From: 21-14-0-10-47-8 sp966211455
GTDB taxonomy: Bacteria > Bdellovibrionota > Bdellovibrionia > Bdellovibrionales > Bdellovibrionaceae
NCBI GenBank assembly: GCA_966211455.1
Contig: CBIHNI010000004.1
Location: 180,111 to 244,110, forward strand
Length of the DNA: 64,000 bases
Reading direction: 5' to 3'
Position numbers and translations under genes: made by a program. Shown here one piece after another: positions 8,635 to 16,507 of the stretch. How positions within the stretch are numbered: the first letter of the stretch is position 1; each line of letters begins with the position of its first letter. The notes beneath the pieces are model-generated. The model ran no database searches and was not told the DNA's origin. It was given only the letters and a program-made list of their open reading frames with translations.

Positions 8635-10053
8635 ATGTGGAAAGAAGAGTGCGGTGTATTTGGGATCTGGAATCATGAAGAGGCCTCGAGGCTCGCTTAT
8701 CTCGGTCTTTTTGCTATGCAACACCGCGGGCAGGAGTCAGCTGGGATCACCTCTTTGACAGATTCGGGTCAGCAGCTTCATCACAAGGGTTTGGGGCTTG
8801 TGGGGGACGTTTTCGGTGAAGAGGAGCTTGCAAGGCTCGAAGGTCATCATGCCATTGGACATGTTCGTTACTCGACCACGGGGCAAAATCTTTTAACCAA
8901 TGCGCAGCCCTTGTCGGCCAATTTGCTTTCGGGTCCAGTCGCGGTCGCGCACAATGGAAATATCGTCAACACCCAGATGCTGAAAAAAGATCTGCAGACC
9001 CAAGGTGCGATTTTTCAAGGCACCAATGACACCGAGATTTTGCTGCATCTGATTTCTCGTCATCCCAGCAATCAGATTGTCGAATGCTTGAAAGACAGTC
9101 TGGCGAAAATCGTCGGCGCTTACAGCTTCGTTGTGATGACCCATGACCGGATGCTGGCCATGCGGGATCCGCAAGGCTTCAGACCGCTTGTGATCGGCAA
9201 AAAGCAAAATGAAAAAGGCGAGTGGTCTACGGTAGTTGCCAGTGAAACTTGTGCTTTGGATTTAATTGGAGCGCAGTACGTGCGCGAGATCGAGCCAGGT
9301 GAGATGTTTTGGGTGGATCACGACGGCGAACATTCGCTGCGATTTGCGCCAAAAGCGCAGGCGGCGAAATGCATTTTCGAACATGTTTACTTTTCTCGGC
9401 CTGATTCCGTGGTTTTCGGGCATTCTGTTTATGAAACACGCAAACAGTTTGGCCGATGGTTGGCCAAGGAAACTTCGGTGCAAGCCGATGTGGTGATCCC
9501 AGTGCCGGACGGGGGTGTGCCGGCGGCGATCGGTTATTCACTGCAAAGTGGCATTCCTTTCGAGTTCGGTATTATTCGCAATCATTATGTGGGCCGCACT
9601 TTTATTCAGCCGCAGCAGTCAATTCGAAGCTTCGGCGTGAAGATTAAGCTCAATCCGCAGGCAGCGGTTTTAAGTGGCAAGCGGGTGATCGTGGTGGATG
9701 ACTCTTTGGTTCGCGGAACCACCAGCCAGAAGATCATCTCTTTGGTTCGCCAGGCCGGCGCAAAAGAGGTGCATCTGCGCATAGCCAGTCCGCCCACCAT
9801 TGGGCCTTGTTACTACGGCGTTGACACTCCACAAAAAAAGCAGCTGATCGCGACCGAAAAAAGTCTAGAAGAAATCTGCAAATTTGTCGGTGCGGACTCG
9901 TTATCTTACCTGTCTTTAGAAGGTCTTTTTGGTGCATTGGGCGAAACGCCAAATCCGGTGAAAAAATCTTTCTGTGCGGCTTGCTTCGACCAGAAATATC
10001 CGACACCCTTATTTGATGAGCTCCAAGAAAATTTCGCACCTGCAAAAGGGTGA
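8635..10053 (+). CDS. purF: amidophosphoribosyltransferase, Fe-S and propeptide type
   Basis: PurF makes phosphoribosylamine from PRPP and glutamine, the committed purine step. The 472-aa protein has an N-terminal Ntn-glutaminase domain with nucleophile Cys6 (EECGVFG), so a five-residue propeptide would have to be removed. It also has the PRTase PRPP loop VIVVDDSLVRGTTS near residue 350. Four cysteines match the [4Fe-4S] ligands of the B. subtilis-type enzyme: one in KCIFEHVYFSRPD (about 245), one in GPCYYGVD (about 392), and two in FCAACFDQKYPTPL (about 447 and 450). Cluster-dependent oxygen sensitivity is therefore expected. It overlaps ldcA by 38 bases. Confidence 0.96.
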   Translation: MWKEECGVFGIWNHEEASRLAYLGLFAMQHRGQESAGITSLTDSGQQLHHKGLGLVGDVFGEEELARLEGHHAIGHVRYSTTGQNLLTNAQPLSANLLSGPVAVAHNGNIVNTQMLKKDLQTQGAIFQGTNDTEILLHLISRHPSNQIVECLKDSLAKIVGAYSFVVMTHDRMLAMRDPQGFRPLVIGKKQNEKGEWSTVVASETCALDLIGAQYVREIEPGEMFWVDHDGEHSLRFAPKAQAAKCIFEHVYFSRPDSVVFGHSVYETRKQFGRWLAKETSVQADVVIPVPDGGVPAAIGYSLQSGIPFEFGIIRNHYVGRTFIQPQQSIRSFGVKIKLNPQAAVLSGKRVIVVDDSLVRGTTSQKIISLVRQAGAKEVHLRIASPPTIGPCYYGVDTPQKKQLIATEKSLEEICKFVGADSLSYLSLEGLFGALGETPNPVKKSFCAACFDQKYPTPLFDELQENFAPAKG

Positions 10054-10966
10054 TACCGTTGAGATTTTATCTCCCGGCTCCGGCTCGCGCATGGAAGATG
10101 TCGAGCTTTGCCTGGACCTGCTTCGCAGTTGGGGATTGAAACCAAGGCTTCCGGCTGACACGTTTCAGCCACATCCCTTTCATTCCAACGAAGATGCCGT
10201 GCGCTTGAAGCTTCTAAAAACCGCTTTGAACGCCAAGGACTCGAAAGCCATTTGGTGTCTGCGTGGCGGTTACGGGGCCAATCGCTTGATGCCGGATCTG
10301 TGGAAAATGAAGACGCCAACGACGCCGAAAATTATGATCGGCTACAGCGATATCACGTCCTTGCATATCTTGATGCAAAAATGGAAATGGACTTCGTTTC
10401 ACGGGCCTTTGCTCGAGACTTTGGTTTCAGGGCGTTTGAACGCCGATCAAATCGAAGAGTGCCGTCAGATTTTGTTCGGCGAGAAAACCGAGTCCAAATT
10501 TGAACTGAAGCCCATGAATGAAAAAGCGAAGAAGCTGAAAAAAACGCAAGCGCCGATCATGGCCGGGAACTTGGTCGTTCTGGAAAGCGGGCTTGGCACC
10601 GTGGCGGCACCGACGTTTGCCGGAAGATTTTTGGCACTGGAAGAGGTCGGCGAGCGCGGATACCGTGTGGACCGCATGCTCGAGCACCTGAAGCAAAGTG
10701 GCCGTTTGAAGGGCTGTCTGGGGATCATCTTTGGTGATTTTTTATTCGGTGACGAGCGAGATGGGAAAAACTTTGTGCAATTTGCGCTGGAGCGTTTTGC
10801 TGGTGAAAATTTGCTTCCTTGTTTTTCGGGGCTTGAAATCGGGCACGGATCTTTGAATCGCATGCTGGCTTTGGGGCCGAAAGCGACTTTGCAAAACGCA
10901 AATCTCAGCGTTCCGTCCGGCCTGGCGGCCGAGACGAAAACGAAAACCAAAAAGCGAGGAAATTAG
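10016..10966 (+). CDS. ldcA: LD-carboxypeptidase (S66 family)
   Basis: LdcA removes the terminal D-Ala from tetrapeptides released from the cell wall, yielding tripeptides for recycling. The 316-aa protein carries the S66 features: LRGGYGANRLMPDL, the nucleophile Ser in GYSDITSLHI, the Glu in ALEEVGERGYRVDRML, and the catalytic His in GLEIGHGSLN. ATG 10016 gives the family's usual N-terminus (KGDTVEILSPGSG), but it lies within purF and no strong ribosome-binding site is visible, so it may rely on coupling. Two genes later is mpl, which uses the product. Confidence 0.92.
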   Translation: MSSKKISHLQKGDTVEILSPGSGSRMEDVELCLDLLRSWGLKPRLPADTFQPHPFHSNEDAVRLKLLKTALNAKDSKAIWCLRGGYGANRLMPDLWKMKTPTTPKIMIGYSDITSLHILMQKWKWTSFHGPLLETLVSGRLNADQIEECRQILFGEKTESKFELKPMNEKAKKLKKTQAPIMAGNLVVLESGLGTVAAPTFAGRFLALEEVGERGYRVDRMLEHLKQSGRLKGCLGIIFGDFLFGDERDGKNFVQFALERFAGENLLPCFSGLEIGHGSLNRMLALGPKATLQNANLSVPSGLAAETKTKTKKRGN

Positions 10967-10969
10967 AAA

Positions 10970-12022
10970 ATGAATCAATCGCTTGAAGGAAAATTGAAAA
11001 AGCAAATCGAAAAAGCGCTCCCGGGTGTGTCACCCGGGGTGCAGGTGCAGGCTCATCTGGCCGGCAAAAAAGTCTGCGATTTTTCGGTGGGTGAAACATA
11101 TGCCTATTATGATCTGGCAAGTCTCACGAAGATCATCTTCACCGTGCAGGCGATGATGAAGGCCTACGAAGAAGGCCGCTGGAATCTGAAATCGAAAGTG
11201 AAAGAGTTCTGCCCCTGGTTTTTACATGACGATGTCTTGGTGGCGGACTGTCTCAGTCACTCGTCGGGACTTGTTTGGTGGATGCCGCTTTATCAGCAGC
11301 TGGATCTGACGACCTCGCGCCTGAACCGCTGGACCGAGGCGGCGCGCATCGTTCGAGGTCTGAGTCTCGAGAAAAACGAAGCCAGCGTTTATTCGGATGT
11401 CGGGTTTATCGTCTTAGGTCATATTCTGGAAAGCTTGTACAGTGCGCCTTTGATTGAAATCTGGAATCGTTTGAAAGACGAAATTTATCCGCGCACCACC
11501 TTCGAATTTCATGTCGACAACGTGGCCCCGCAATCGGTCAAACATTATGCACCGACCGAGCGCTGTCCATGGCGACAAAAAACCATTCAAGGCGAAGTGC
11601 ACGACGACAACACATGGGCTTTGGGCGGAGTCTCGGCTCACGCGGGTCTTTTTGGCAGCATCGATGACTTGGGCTGGTTTGCTTTGTATCTGCGCTCGAC
11701 GCTAAAGGGTTACGCCAAAACCACGGTCAAACCAAAAACCGCGCAATTGTTTGCGACGCGGGCGCGGCCTTTGGGAAAAGGCGATTGGGCCTTGGGATAT
11801 ATGATGCCGACCGTTGGGACCAGCAGCAGCGGACAGTATTTCTCGCAGGCCTCGATCGGGCACACGGGATTTACGGGAACATCGATTTGGTATGATCCGG
11901 TTCAAGATCTGAGCATCAGCATGGTCAGCAACCGGGTCTTTTTAGGAAGAGAAAATAAAGAGTTCGCGGCACTTCGCCCGCAGATTCACAACTGGATTAT
12001 CGAAGGATTGAAACGATCATGA
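10970..12022 (+). CDS. serine beta-lactamase/PBP-like hydrolase
   Basis: The 350-aa protein belongs to the serine hydrolases of the AmpC/class C, PBP4*/esterase fold. The catalytic Ser-x-x-Lys is in DLASLTKIIFT (about residue 50), the Tyr motif is YSDVGF near residue 142, and the third motif is HTG in SIGHTGFTGTS near residue 300. There is no signal peptide, so it should be cytoplasmic. It lies between ldcA and mpl, overlapping mpl as ATGA, so a role on cytoplasmic muropeptides (for example as an amidase or peptidase) is an inference. A general esterase is the alternative. Confidence 0.8.
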   Translation: MNQSLEGKLKKQIEKALPGVSPGVQVQAHLAGKKVCDFSVGETYAYYDLASLTKIIFTVQAMMKAYEEGRWNLKSKVKEFCPWFLHDDVLVADCLSHSSGLVWWMPLYQQLDLTTSRLNRWTEAARIVRGLSLEKNEASVYSDVGFIVLGHILESLYSAPLIEIWNRLKDEIYPRTTFEFHVDNVAPQSVKHYAPTERCPWRQKTIQGEVHDDNTWALGGVSAHAGLFGSIDDLGWFALYLRSTLKGYAKTTVKPKTAQLFATRARPLGKGDWALGYMMPTVGTSSSGQYFSQASIGHTGFTGTSIWYDPVQDLSISMVSNRVFLGRENKEFAALRPQIHNWIIEGLKRS

Positions 12023-13425
12023 ATCTCAAAGCAGGAAGCCATATTCATTTGATGGGAATTTGCGGAACCGCCATGGCCTCGTTGGCCGGTCTTTTGAAAG
12101 ATCGCGGCTTTAAAATCACGGGTAGCGACCAAAACCCGTACCCGCCCATGTCGACCCAATTGGAATCTTTGGGAATTCAAATTCAAAAAGGCTACAAAAA
12201 AGAAAATCTGAATCCGAAGCCCGATTTCGTCATCGTCGGCAACGTGATCTCGGCCAGCAATGAAGAGGCGCAAGAGCTGCTGAAGCTTGAAATTCCCTAC
12301 ACCTCTTTGCCGAAAGCCATGGGCGAATTTATTATCGAAAACCGCGAAAGCATTTGCGTCAGCGGTACGCACGGAAAAACCACCACCACCTCGATGATGG
12401 CTTGGGTGGCGCAGTGCTTGGGTGTGGAGCCTGGTTTCTTGATTGGCGGCATTGCCAAAAACTTTTCAAAATCGTTCCAGAATCCAAAAGGAAATTTCTT
12501 TGTGATCGAAGGCGACGAGTACGATACCGCTTTCTTTGATAAAGTTCCGAAATTCATCCACTACAGACCGAAACATGTGATTTTCACCAGCTGCGAATTT
12601 GATCATGCCGATATCTACAAGGATTTGCAGGCGGTGAAAGATGCCTTTGCGCGGTTGATGAAGCTGATCCCAGCGGATGGCACCTTGATGGCCTGTGCGG
12701 AAGAAACAAATGTCATCGAGCTTCGCTCGCAGTGTGCGGCAAAAAGGAATTTTACCTACGGTCTGACCAAGGGCGATTATCAGGCCAAAGTGCAAAAAAT
12801 CAGCGAGGAAGGGACCGATTTCCAAGTCCATTTTCAGGGAAAGGATCTGGGATCTTTCCACGTCACGCTGACGGGGGATTATAATATCCTGAACACCGTT
12901 GCGGTCGTGGGGCTTGCTCATCAATTGGGTTGGGATTTGGAAAAAGTGCGTTCGGCGTTGCAAAGTTTCGAAGGCGTCAAACGCCGTCAGGAAGTTCTGG
13001 GCGAGCCACGCGGCATTTTGGTGATCGAAGATTTCGCGCACCACCCGACGGCCGTGCGGGAAACGGTGAAGGGAATTAAATCCAAATACAAAGGCCGCAA
13101 GGTCTTTGGCGTTTTCGAGCCGCGCTCGGCGACTTCGCGACGTAAGGTTTTCCAGAAAGATTACGTCGATGCCTTTCAAGAATGTGACGAAGTGATGCTA
13201 GCGAAAGCTTTCGATCAAAGTAAAATCGATGCCGAAAATCGCTTTTCCAGCGAGGAGTTGGTCGCAGATCTTAAAGCTTCTGGCAAATCCGCCGAAGCCT
13301 ATGATGGAGCCGATCCCATCGTCGTCGATCTTGTGAAAAAAGCGAAAGCCGGGGATTTAATCCTGATCATGAGCAATGGCGGATTCGATAACATCTACCA
13401 AAAGCTTCTGGCGGCGCTGAAATAA
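12019..13425 (+). CDS. mpl: UDP-MurNAc:L-Ala-gamma-D-Glu-meso-DAP ligase
   Basis: Mpl reattaches recycled tripeptide to UDP-MurNAc. The 468-aa Mur-ligase-family protein starts with the Rossmann motif HLMGICGTAMASLAGLL typical of Mpl/MurC, has the ATP loop SGTHGKTTTTS near residue 116, the EGDEYDTAFFDK motif that separates Mpl from MurC, and FAHHPTAVRETV. Clustered with ldcA, it completes a cytoplasmic route from tetrapeptide to UDP-MurNAc-tripeptide. It converges with the minus-strand kinase gene, three bases away, and no terminator is visible. Confidence 0.95.
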   Translation: MNLKAGSHIHLMGICGTAMASLAGLLKDRGFKITGSDQNPYPPMSTQLESLGIQIQKGYKKENLNPKPDFVIVGNVISASNEEAQELLKLEIPYTSLPKAMGEFIIENRESICVSGTHGKTTTTSMMAWVAQCLGVEPGFLIGGIAKNFSKSFQNPKGNFFVIEGDEYDTAFFDKVPKFIHYRPKHVIFTSCEFDHADIYKDLQAVKDAFARLMKLIPADGTLMACAEETNVIELRSQCAAKRNFTYGLTKGDYQAKVQKISEEGTDFQVHFQGKDLGSFHVTLTGDYNILNTVAVVGLAHQLGWDLEKVRSALQSFEGVKRRQEVLGEPRGILVIEDFAHHPTAVRETVKGIKSKYKGRKVFGVFEPRSATSRRKVFQKDYVDAFQECDEVMLAKAFDQSKIDAENRFSSEELVADLKASGKSAEAYDGADPIVVDLVKKAKAGDLILIMSNGGFDNIYQKLLAALK

Positions 13426-13428
13426 TTC

Positions 13429-15051
13429 TTACATATCTTCCAGTCGGATTTCAGGTACCTGTTTTTTTGTGCGCGGGGCCTGCGGCAACAGGTAAGAGCT
13501 GATTTTCTGAATCAGCTCGTCCTTATCTAAGGGTTTTGTTAAAACCGCATCGCAGCCGGACTGTAAGCATTTCTTTAAGTCTTCCGAGTTGAAGAAAGCA
13601 GTTAGCGCAATGATCGGAATTTCGTAACCTTGCTCACGAATCAGGCGGGTCGTCTCGAAGCCGTCCATTTCGGGCATTTGGATATCCATCAAGATCATAT
13701 CGAAATCTTGCTTCTTTAGTTCGAGCAAAGCCGAAGCGCCGCGATCGACCATGTGAAGATCCAGATGCAAGTGCTTCAGGTACATTTGAATCAAAACCAA
13801 ATTGTCTTTCGAATCATCGATCACCAGTACTTTAAACGGGCGATCGCCCGGCCAAGACGAGAGATGCTGATTTTCAGAAGGCTGGATCAAATCGGCTTCG
13901 GTTTGGGCGGGCGTGGAGACCGCTTTCAGAAGAAGATTGGCTTCGAAGGTGCTTCCCACTTTCGGTTCAGATTGAACGAGATGAATGTTTCCGCCCATGG
14001 CGCGCGCGATTTCCCGCGAAATCACAAGCCCTAGACCTGTGCCGCCAAACTGACGCGAAGTCGACGAATCGCCCTGGGTGAAAGGTTGGAAGAGACGGGC
14101 GGCTTGCTCGCGGCTCATGCCCACGCCGCTATCCTTGACCTGAATGCGGAAGCCGTCACGTTCGTTTTCTTTTTTTGAAAGCTGGAAGCTGACTTCGACC
14201 GATCCTTTCTGCGTGAACTTGATCGCGTTTCCAGCCAGATTTAACAGCACCTGCTTGATGCGGCTCGGGTCGCCCCAGTATTGTCGCTGCTGTAGAGCCG
14301 GCTGCTGAAATTTCAGCGTGATTCCTTTTTCCGATGCTTTCAACGTCAAAGTCTTTTCGATATCGGATAGTAGGTCCGCCAAATCGAATTTGATATTTTC
14401 AATTTCGATTTTGTTGGCTTCAAGTTTCGAAAGATCCAAAATGTCATCAATCAGGCGCTTCAGCAGATCGCCATTACGTCGTATGGCCGACGCAAATTCG
14501 TCTCGCTCTTGCTCGTTCAATTCGTCCTGTGCAAGCAGCTCAGAAAATCCCAGGACGGCCGAAAGCGGGGTGCGGATTTCGTGGGACATGTTGGCCAAGA
14601 AACGGCTTTTGGCGAAGGTTGCGGCTTCTGCGTCTTTGCGCAATTTTTCAAGCATGCGGCGTTGGCGGTCCAGTTCGACGAACACGCGAACCTTGCTGCG
14701 AACCGTGTGTGGGTTGAGCGGCTTGAACAAAACATCGACCGCACCGGTTTCGTAACCTTCAAAGATGGTGGCTTGGTCTTGGGATTGGGCCGTGACAAAA
14801 ATGATCGGAAGATTGCGGTAGCGCTGTACGCCCCGGATCAGTCGAGCCAGCTCGAAGCCGCTGACCACCGGCATCTGCACATCCAAAAGGGCCAAGCCAA
14901 AGTTTTGCTGAACTAAGATTTCCAGAGCCTCGTCGGCGCTCGAGGCCGAATGTATGCGAACCTTCTCATCGGCAATCAGTGATCGAAGCGCCGTGATATT
15001 TTCGGGCCGGTCATCGACGATCAGCACGTCCGTGGGTGTTAAATTTTCCAT
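13429..15051 (-). CDS. REC - histidine kinase - REC hybrid protein
   Basis: The 540-aa soluble protein has a receiver at 7-120 with phospho-acceptor Asp57 (LLDVQMP) and Lys110, a HisKA helix with His157 in MSHEIRTP, a HATPase with N-box AGNAIKFT and G-boxes (DSGVGM, GGTGLGL), and a second receiver at about 408-525 with Asp456. There is no membrane segment or PAS domain, so its input is probably phosphoryl transfer through the first receiver. It overlaps cheB by 13 bases and is the last gene of the signalling operon. Confidence 0.93.
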   Translation of the reverse strand: MENLTPTDVLIVDDRPENITALRSLIADEKVRIHSASSADEALEILVQQNFGLALLDVQMPVVSGFELARLIRGVQRYRNLPIIFVTAQSQDQATIFEGYETGAVDVLFKPLNPHTVRSKVRVFVELDRQRRMLEKLRKDAEAATFAKSRFLANMSHEIRTPLSAVLGFSELLAQDELNEQERDEFASAIRRNGDLLKRLIDDILDLSKLEANKIEIENIKFDLADLLSDIEKTLTLKASEKGITLKFQQPALQQRQYWGDPSRIKQVLLNLAGNAIKFTQKGSVEVSFQLSKKENERDGFRIQVKDSGVGMSREQAARLFQPFTQGDSSTSRQFGGTGLGLVISREIARAMGGNIHLVQSEPKVGSTFEANLLLKAVSTPAQTEADLIQPSENQHLSSWPGDRPFKVLVIDDSKDNLVLIQMYLKHLHLDLHMVDRGASALLELKKQDFDMILMDIQMPEMDGFETTRLIREQGYEIPIIALTAFFNSEDLKKCLQSGCDAVLTKPLDKDELIQKISSYLLPQAPRTKKQVPEIRLEDM

Positions 15052-15638
15052 GCAAAATTCCTTTCATCCCGCTGAAGAAGAAATTCACGAATCTGTTGAA
15101 GTGGAAGAATCGCATTTGGCTGAAACAAATCTAAGGCCGCTTGGGGCATGGTCGAAACCTGAGCCGTTTTTGGATCCTGAACAATGGTGTATCCCCCATG
15201 TTGCCGGATCGACGAGAGACCTTTGGCACCGTCCTGACTGGCGCCAGTGAGAAGAATGCCGGTCAGGGCTCGGCGGAAAACGCGGGCGGCAGATTCGAAC
15301 AAGAGGTCGATCGAAGGTCGTGAAAAGTAAACCGGCTCATCCTGGGAAAGCGAATAAGTCTGACCTTTTTCGATGAGCAGGTGATATCCGGCCGGAGCAA
15401 AAGTGATGGTGCGCTCGGTGACCTCCATTTTATCCTGAGCTTCTATGACCTGGTAAGAACCTGCATTGATAAACTTCGAAAACTGAATATCCGAATGCTC
15501 GGGCAGATGCATGACGACGGCCATGGGCGTCGTCAGATTGTCAGGCAGATGTGACAGCAAAGTCTGAAGGGCCTCGACGCCACCGGCGGATGTGCCAATC
15601 ACGATCATAGGTTGAGAGTCCTTCTGACTGGCCTTCAT
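15039..15638 (-). CDS. cheB: CheB-type methylesterase domain protein (no receiver)
   Basis: The 199-aa protein is the catalytic domain of a chemotaxis methylesterase/deamidase, with the Ser in VIGTSAGGVEAL, the His in MAVVMHLPEHSD, and the Asp in LLTGASQDGAKGL. The N-terminal receiver of classical CheB is absent, so control must come from partner proteins such as the neighbouring kinases. ATG 15638 overlaps the cheR stop by one base, with AAAGG upstream; a GTG one codon earlier is an alternative. It sits in a kinase operon rather than with chemoreceptors. Confidence 0.9.
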   Translation of the reverse strand: MKASQKDSQPMIVIGTSAGGVEALQTLLSHLPDNLTTPMAVVMHLPEHSDIQFSKFINAGSYQVIEAQDKMEVTERTITFAPAGYHLLIEKGQTYSLSQDEPVYFSRPSIDLLFESAARVFRRALTGILLTGASQDGAKGLSSIRQHGGYTIVQDPKTAQVSTMPQAALDLFQPNAILPLQQIREFLLQRDERNFAWKI

Positions 15639-16507
15639 CACGAAAACCTTTCCCGAAATCGCGATTGCGATGTCGGAATCATTTCATGGCCGGGCCGCTT
15701 TTGGTAGCAATGTTGCTTTTCATCAATTACGGCAAAAAATGGATAAGATTTCGAGAAGCGTAAATCCTCTTTGCTGCCAATTCCCAAAAATCCTTTTTCA
15801 ACCAAGGAGTCTTGAAACAGTTGAAAAGCGCGGTTCTGCAGCTCTTGATTAAAATAAATAAGAACATTTCGACACAAAATTAAATGGCATTCGGCAAAGG
15901 GTCCGTCGGTGGCGAGATTGTGTTCCGAGAAAACCACGTTTTCACGCAAAGCCGAATCGAAAATCGCCGAACCATAATTCGAAGTGTAATAAGTTGACGC
16001 GGGCTCGCTGCCGCCGGCCGCGATATACTGTTTGGTGAATGTTTGCGCCACACGATTGTCGTAAATCCCATCTTTTGCACGTTGCAAAGAAAGGGGATTG
16101 ATGTCGGTCGCAAAGATGGTGGCTTTATCGTAAAGCCTTTCTTCTTTCAGCATGATCGCAAGACTGTAAAGTTCTTCGCCAGTGCTGCAGCCCGCGATCC
16201 AAATCTGAAGCGACGGATAGGTGGCCAGAACCGGAAAGATCTTTTCACGCAAGGTGCGAAAGAAAATAGGATCGCGAAAAAATTCGGTGGTGCGCACGGT
16301 GAGCTGCGGAAGAACGTGGCGGAAGTAATCTCGCTGCGACAGCACTCTTTGCAAAAGCTCCAAAAGACTTGGGCATTTTTCCTGCGTGAGAAGAACCTGC
16401 AAACGGCGATCGAAGGAAGCTTCAGCATAATGACGGAAGTCATAGCCGTACTTCATTAAGATCCCTTCCATAAAAAGGTGGCGCTCCACAGGATCCAATT
16501 CGGTCAA
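15638..16507 (-). CDS. cheR: CheR-type protein-glutamate methyltransferase
   Basis: CheR methylates glutamates of receptors using SAM. The 289-aa product has the N-terminal helical domain (MKYGYDFRHYAEASFDRRL), the TTEFFRDP motif, the SAM loop AGCSTGEELYSLAI, the FATDINPLSL motif and HLILCRNVLIYF. Start choice: TTG at 16507 overlaps the upstream stop (TTGA) and has AAGGA upstream. An ATG at about residue 13 is possible, and an open frame to 16609 lies inside the kinase gene. It pairs with the adjacent cheB. Confidence 0.9.
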   Translation of the reverse strand: MTELDPVERHLFMEGILMKYGYDFRHYAEASFDRRLQVLLTQEKCPSLLELLQRVLSQRDYFRHVLPQLTVRTTEFFRDPIFFRTLREKIFPVLATYPSLQIWIAGCSTGEELYSLAIMLKEERLYDKATIFATDINPLSLQRAKDGIYDNRVAQTFTKQYIAAGGSEPASTYYTSNYGSAIFDSALRENVVFSEHNLATDGPFAECHLILCRNVLIYFNQELQNRAFQLFQDSLVEKGFLGIGSKEDLRFSKSYPFFAVIDEKQHCYQKRPGHEMIPTSQSRFRERFS

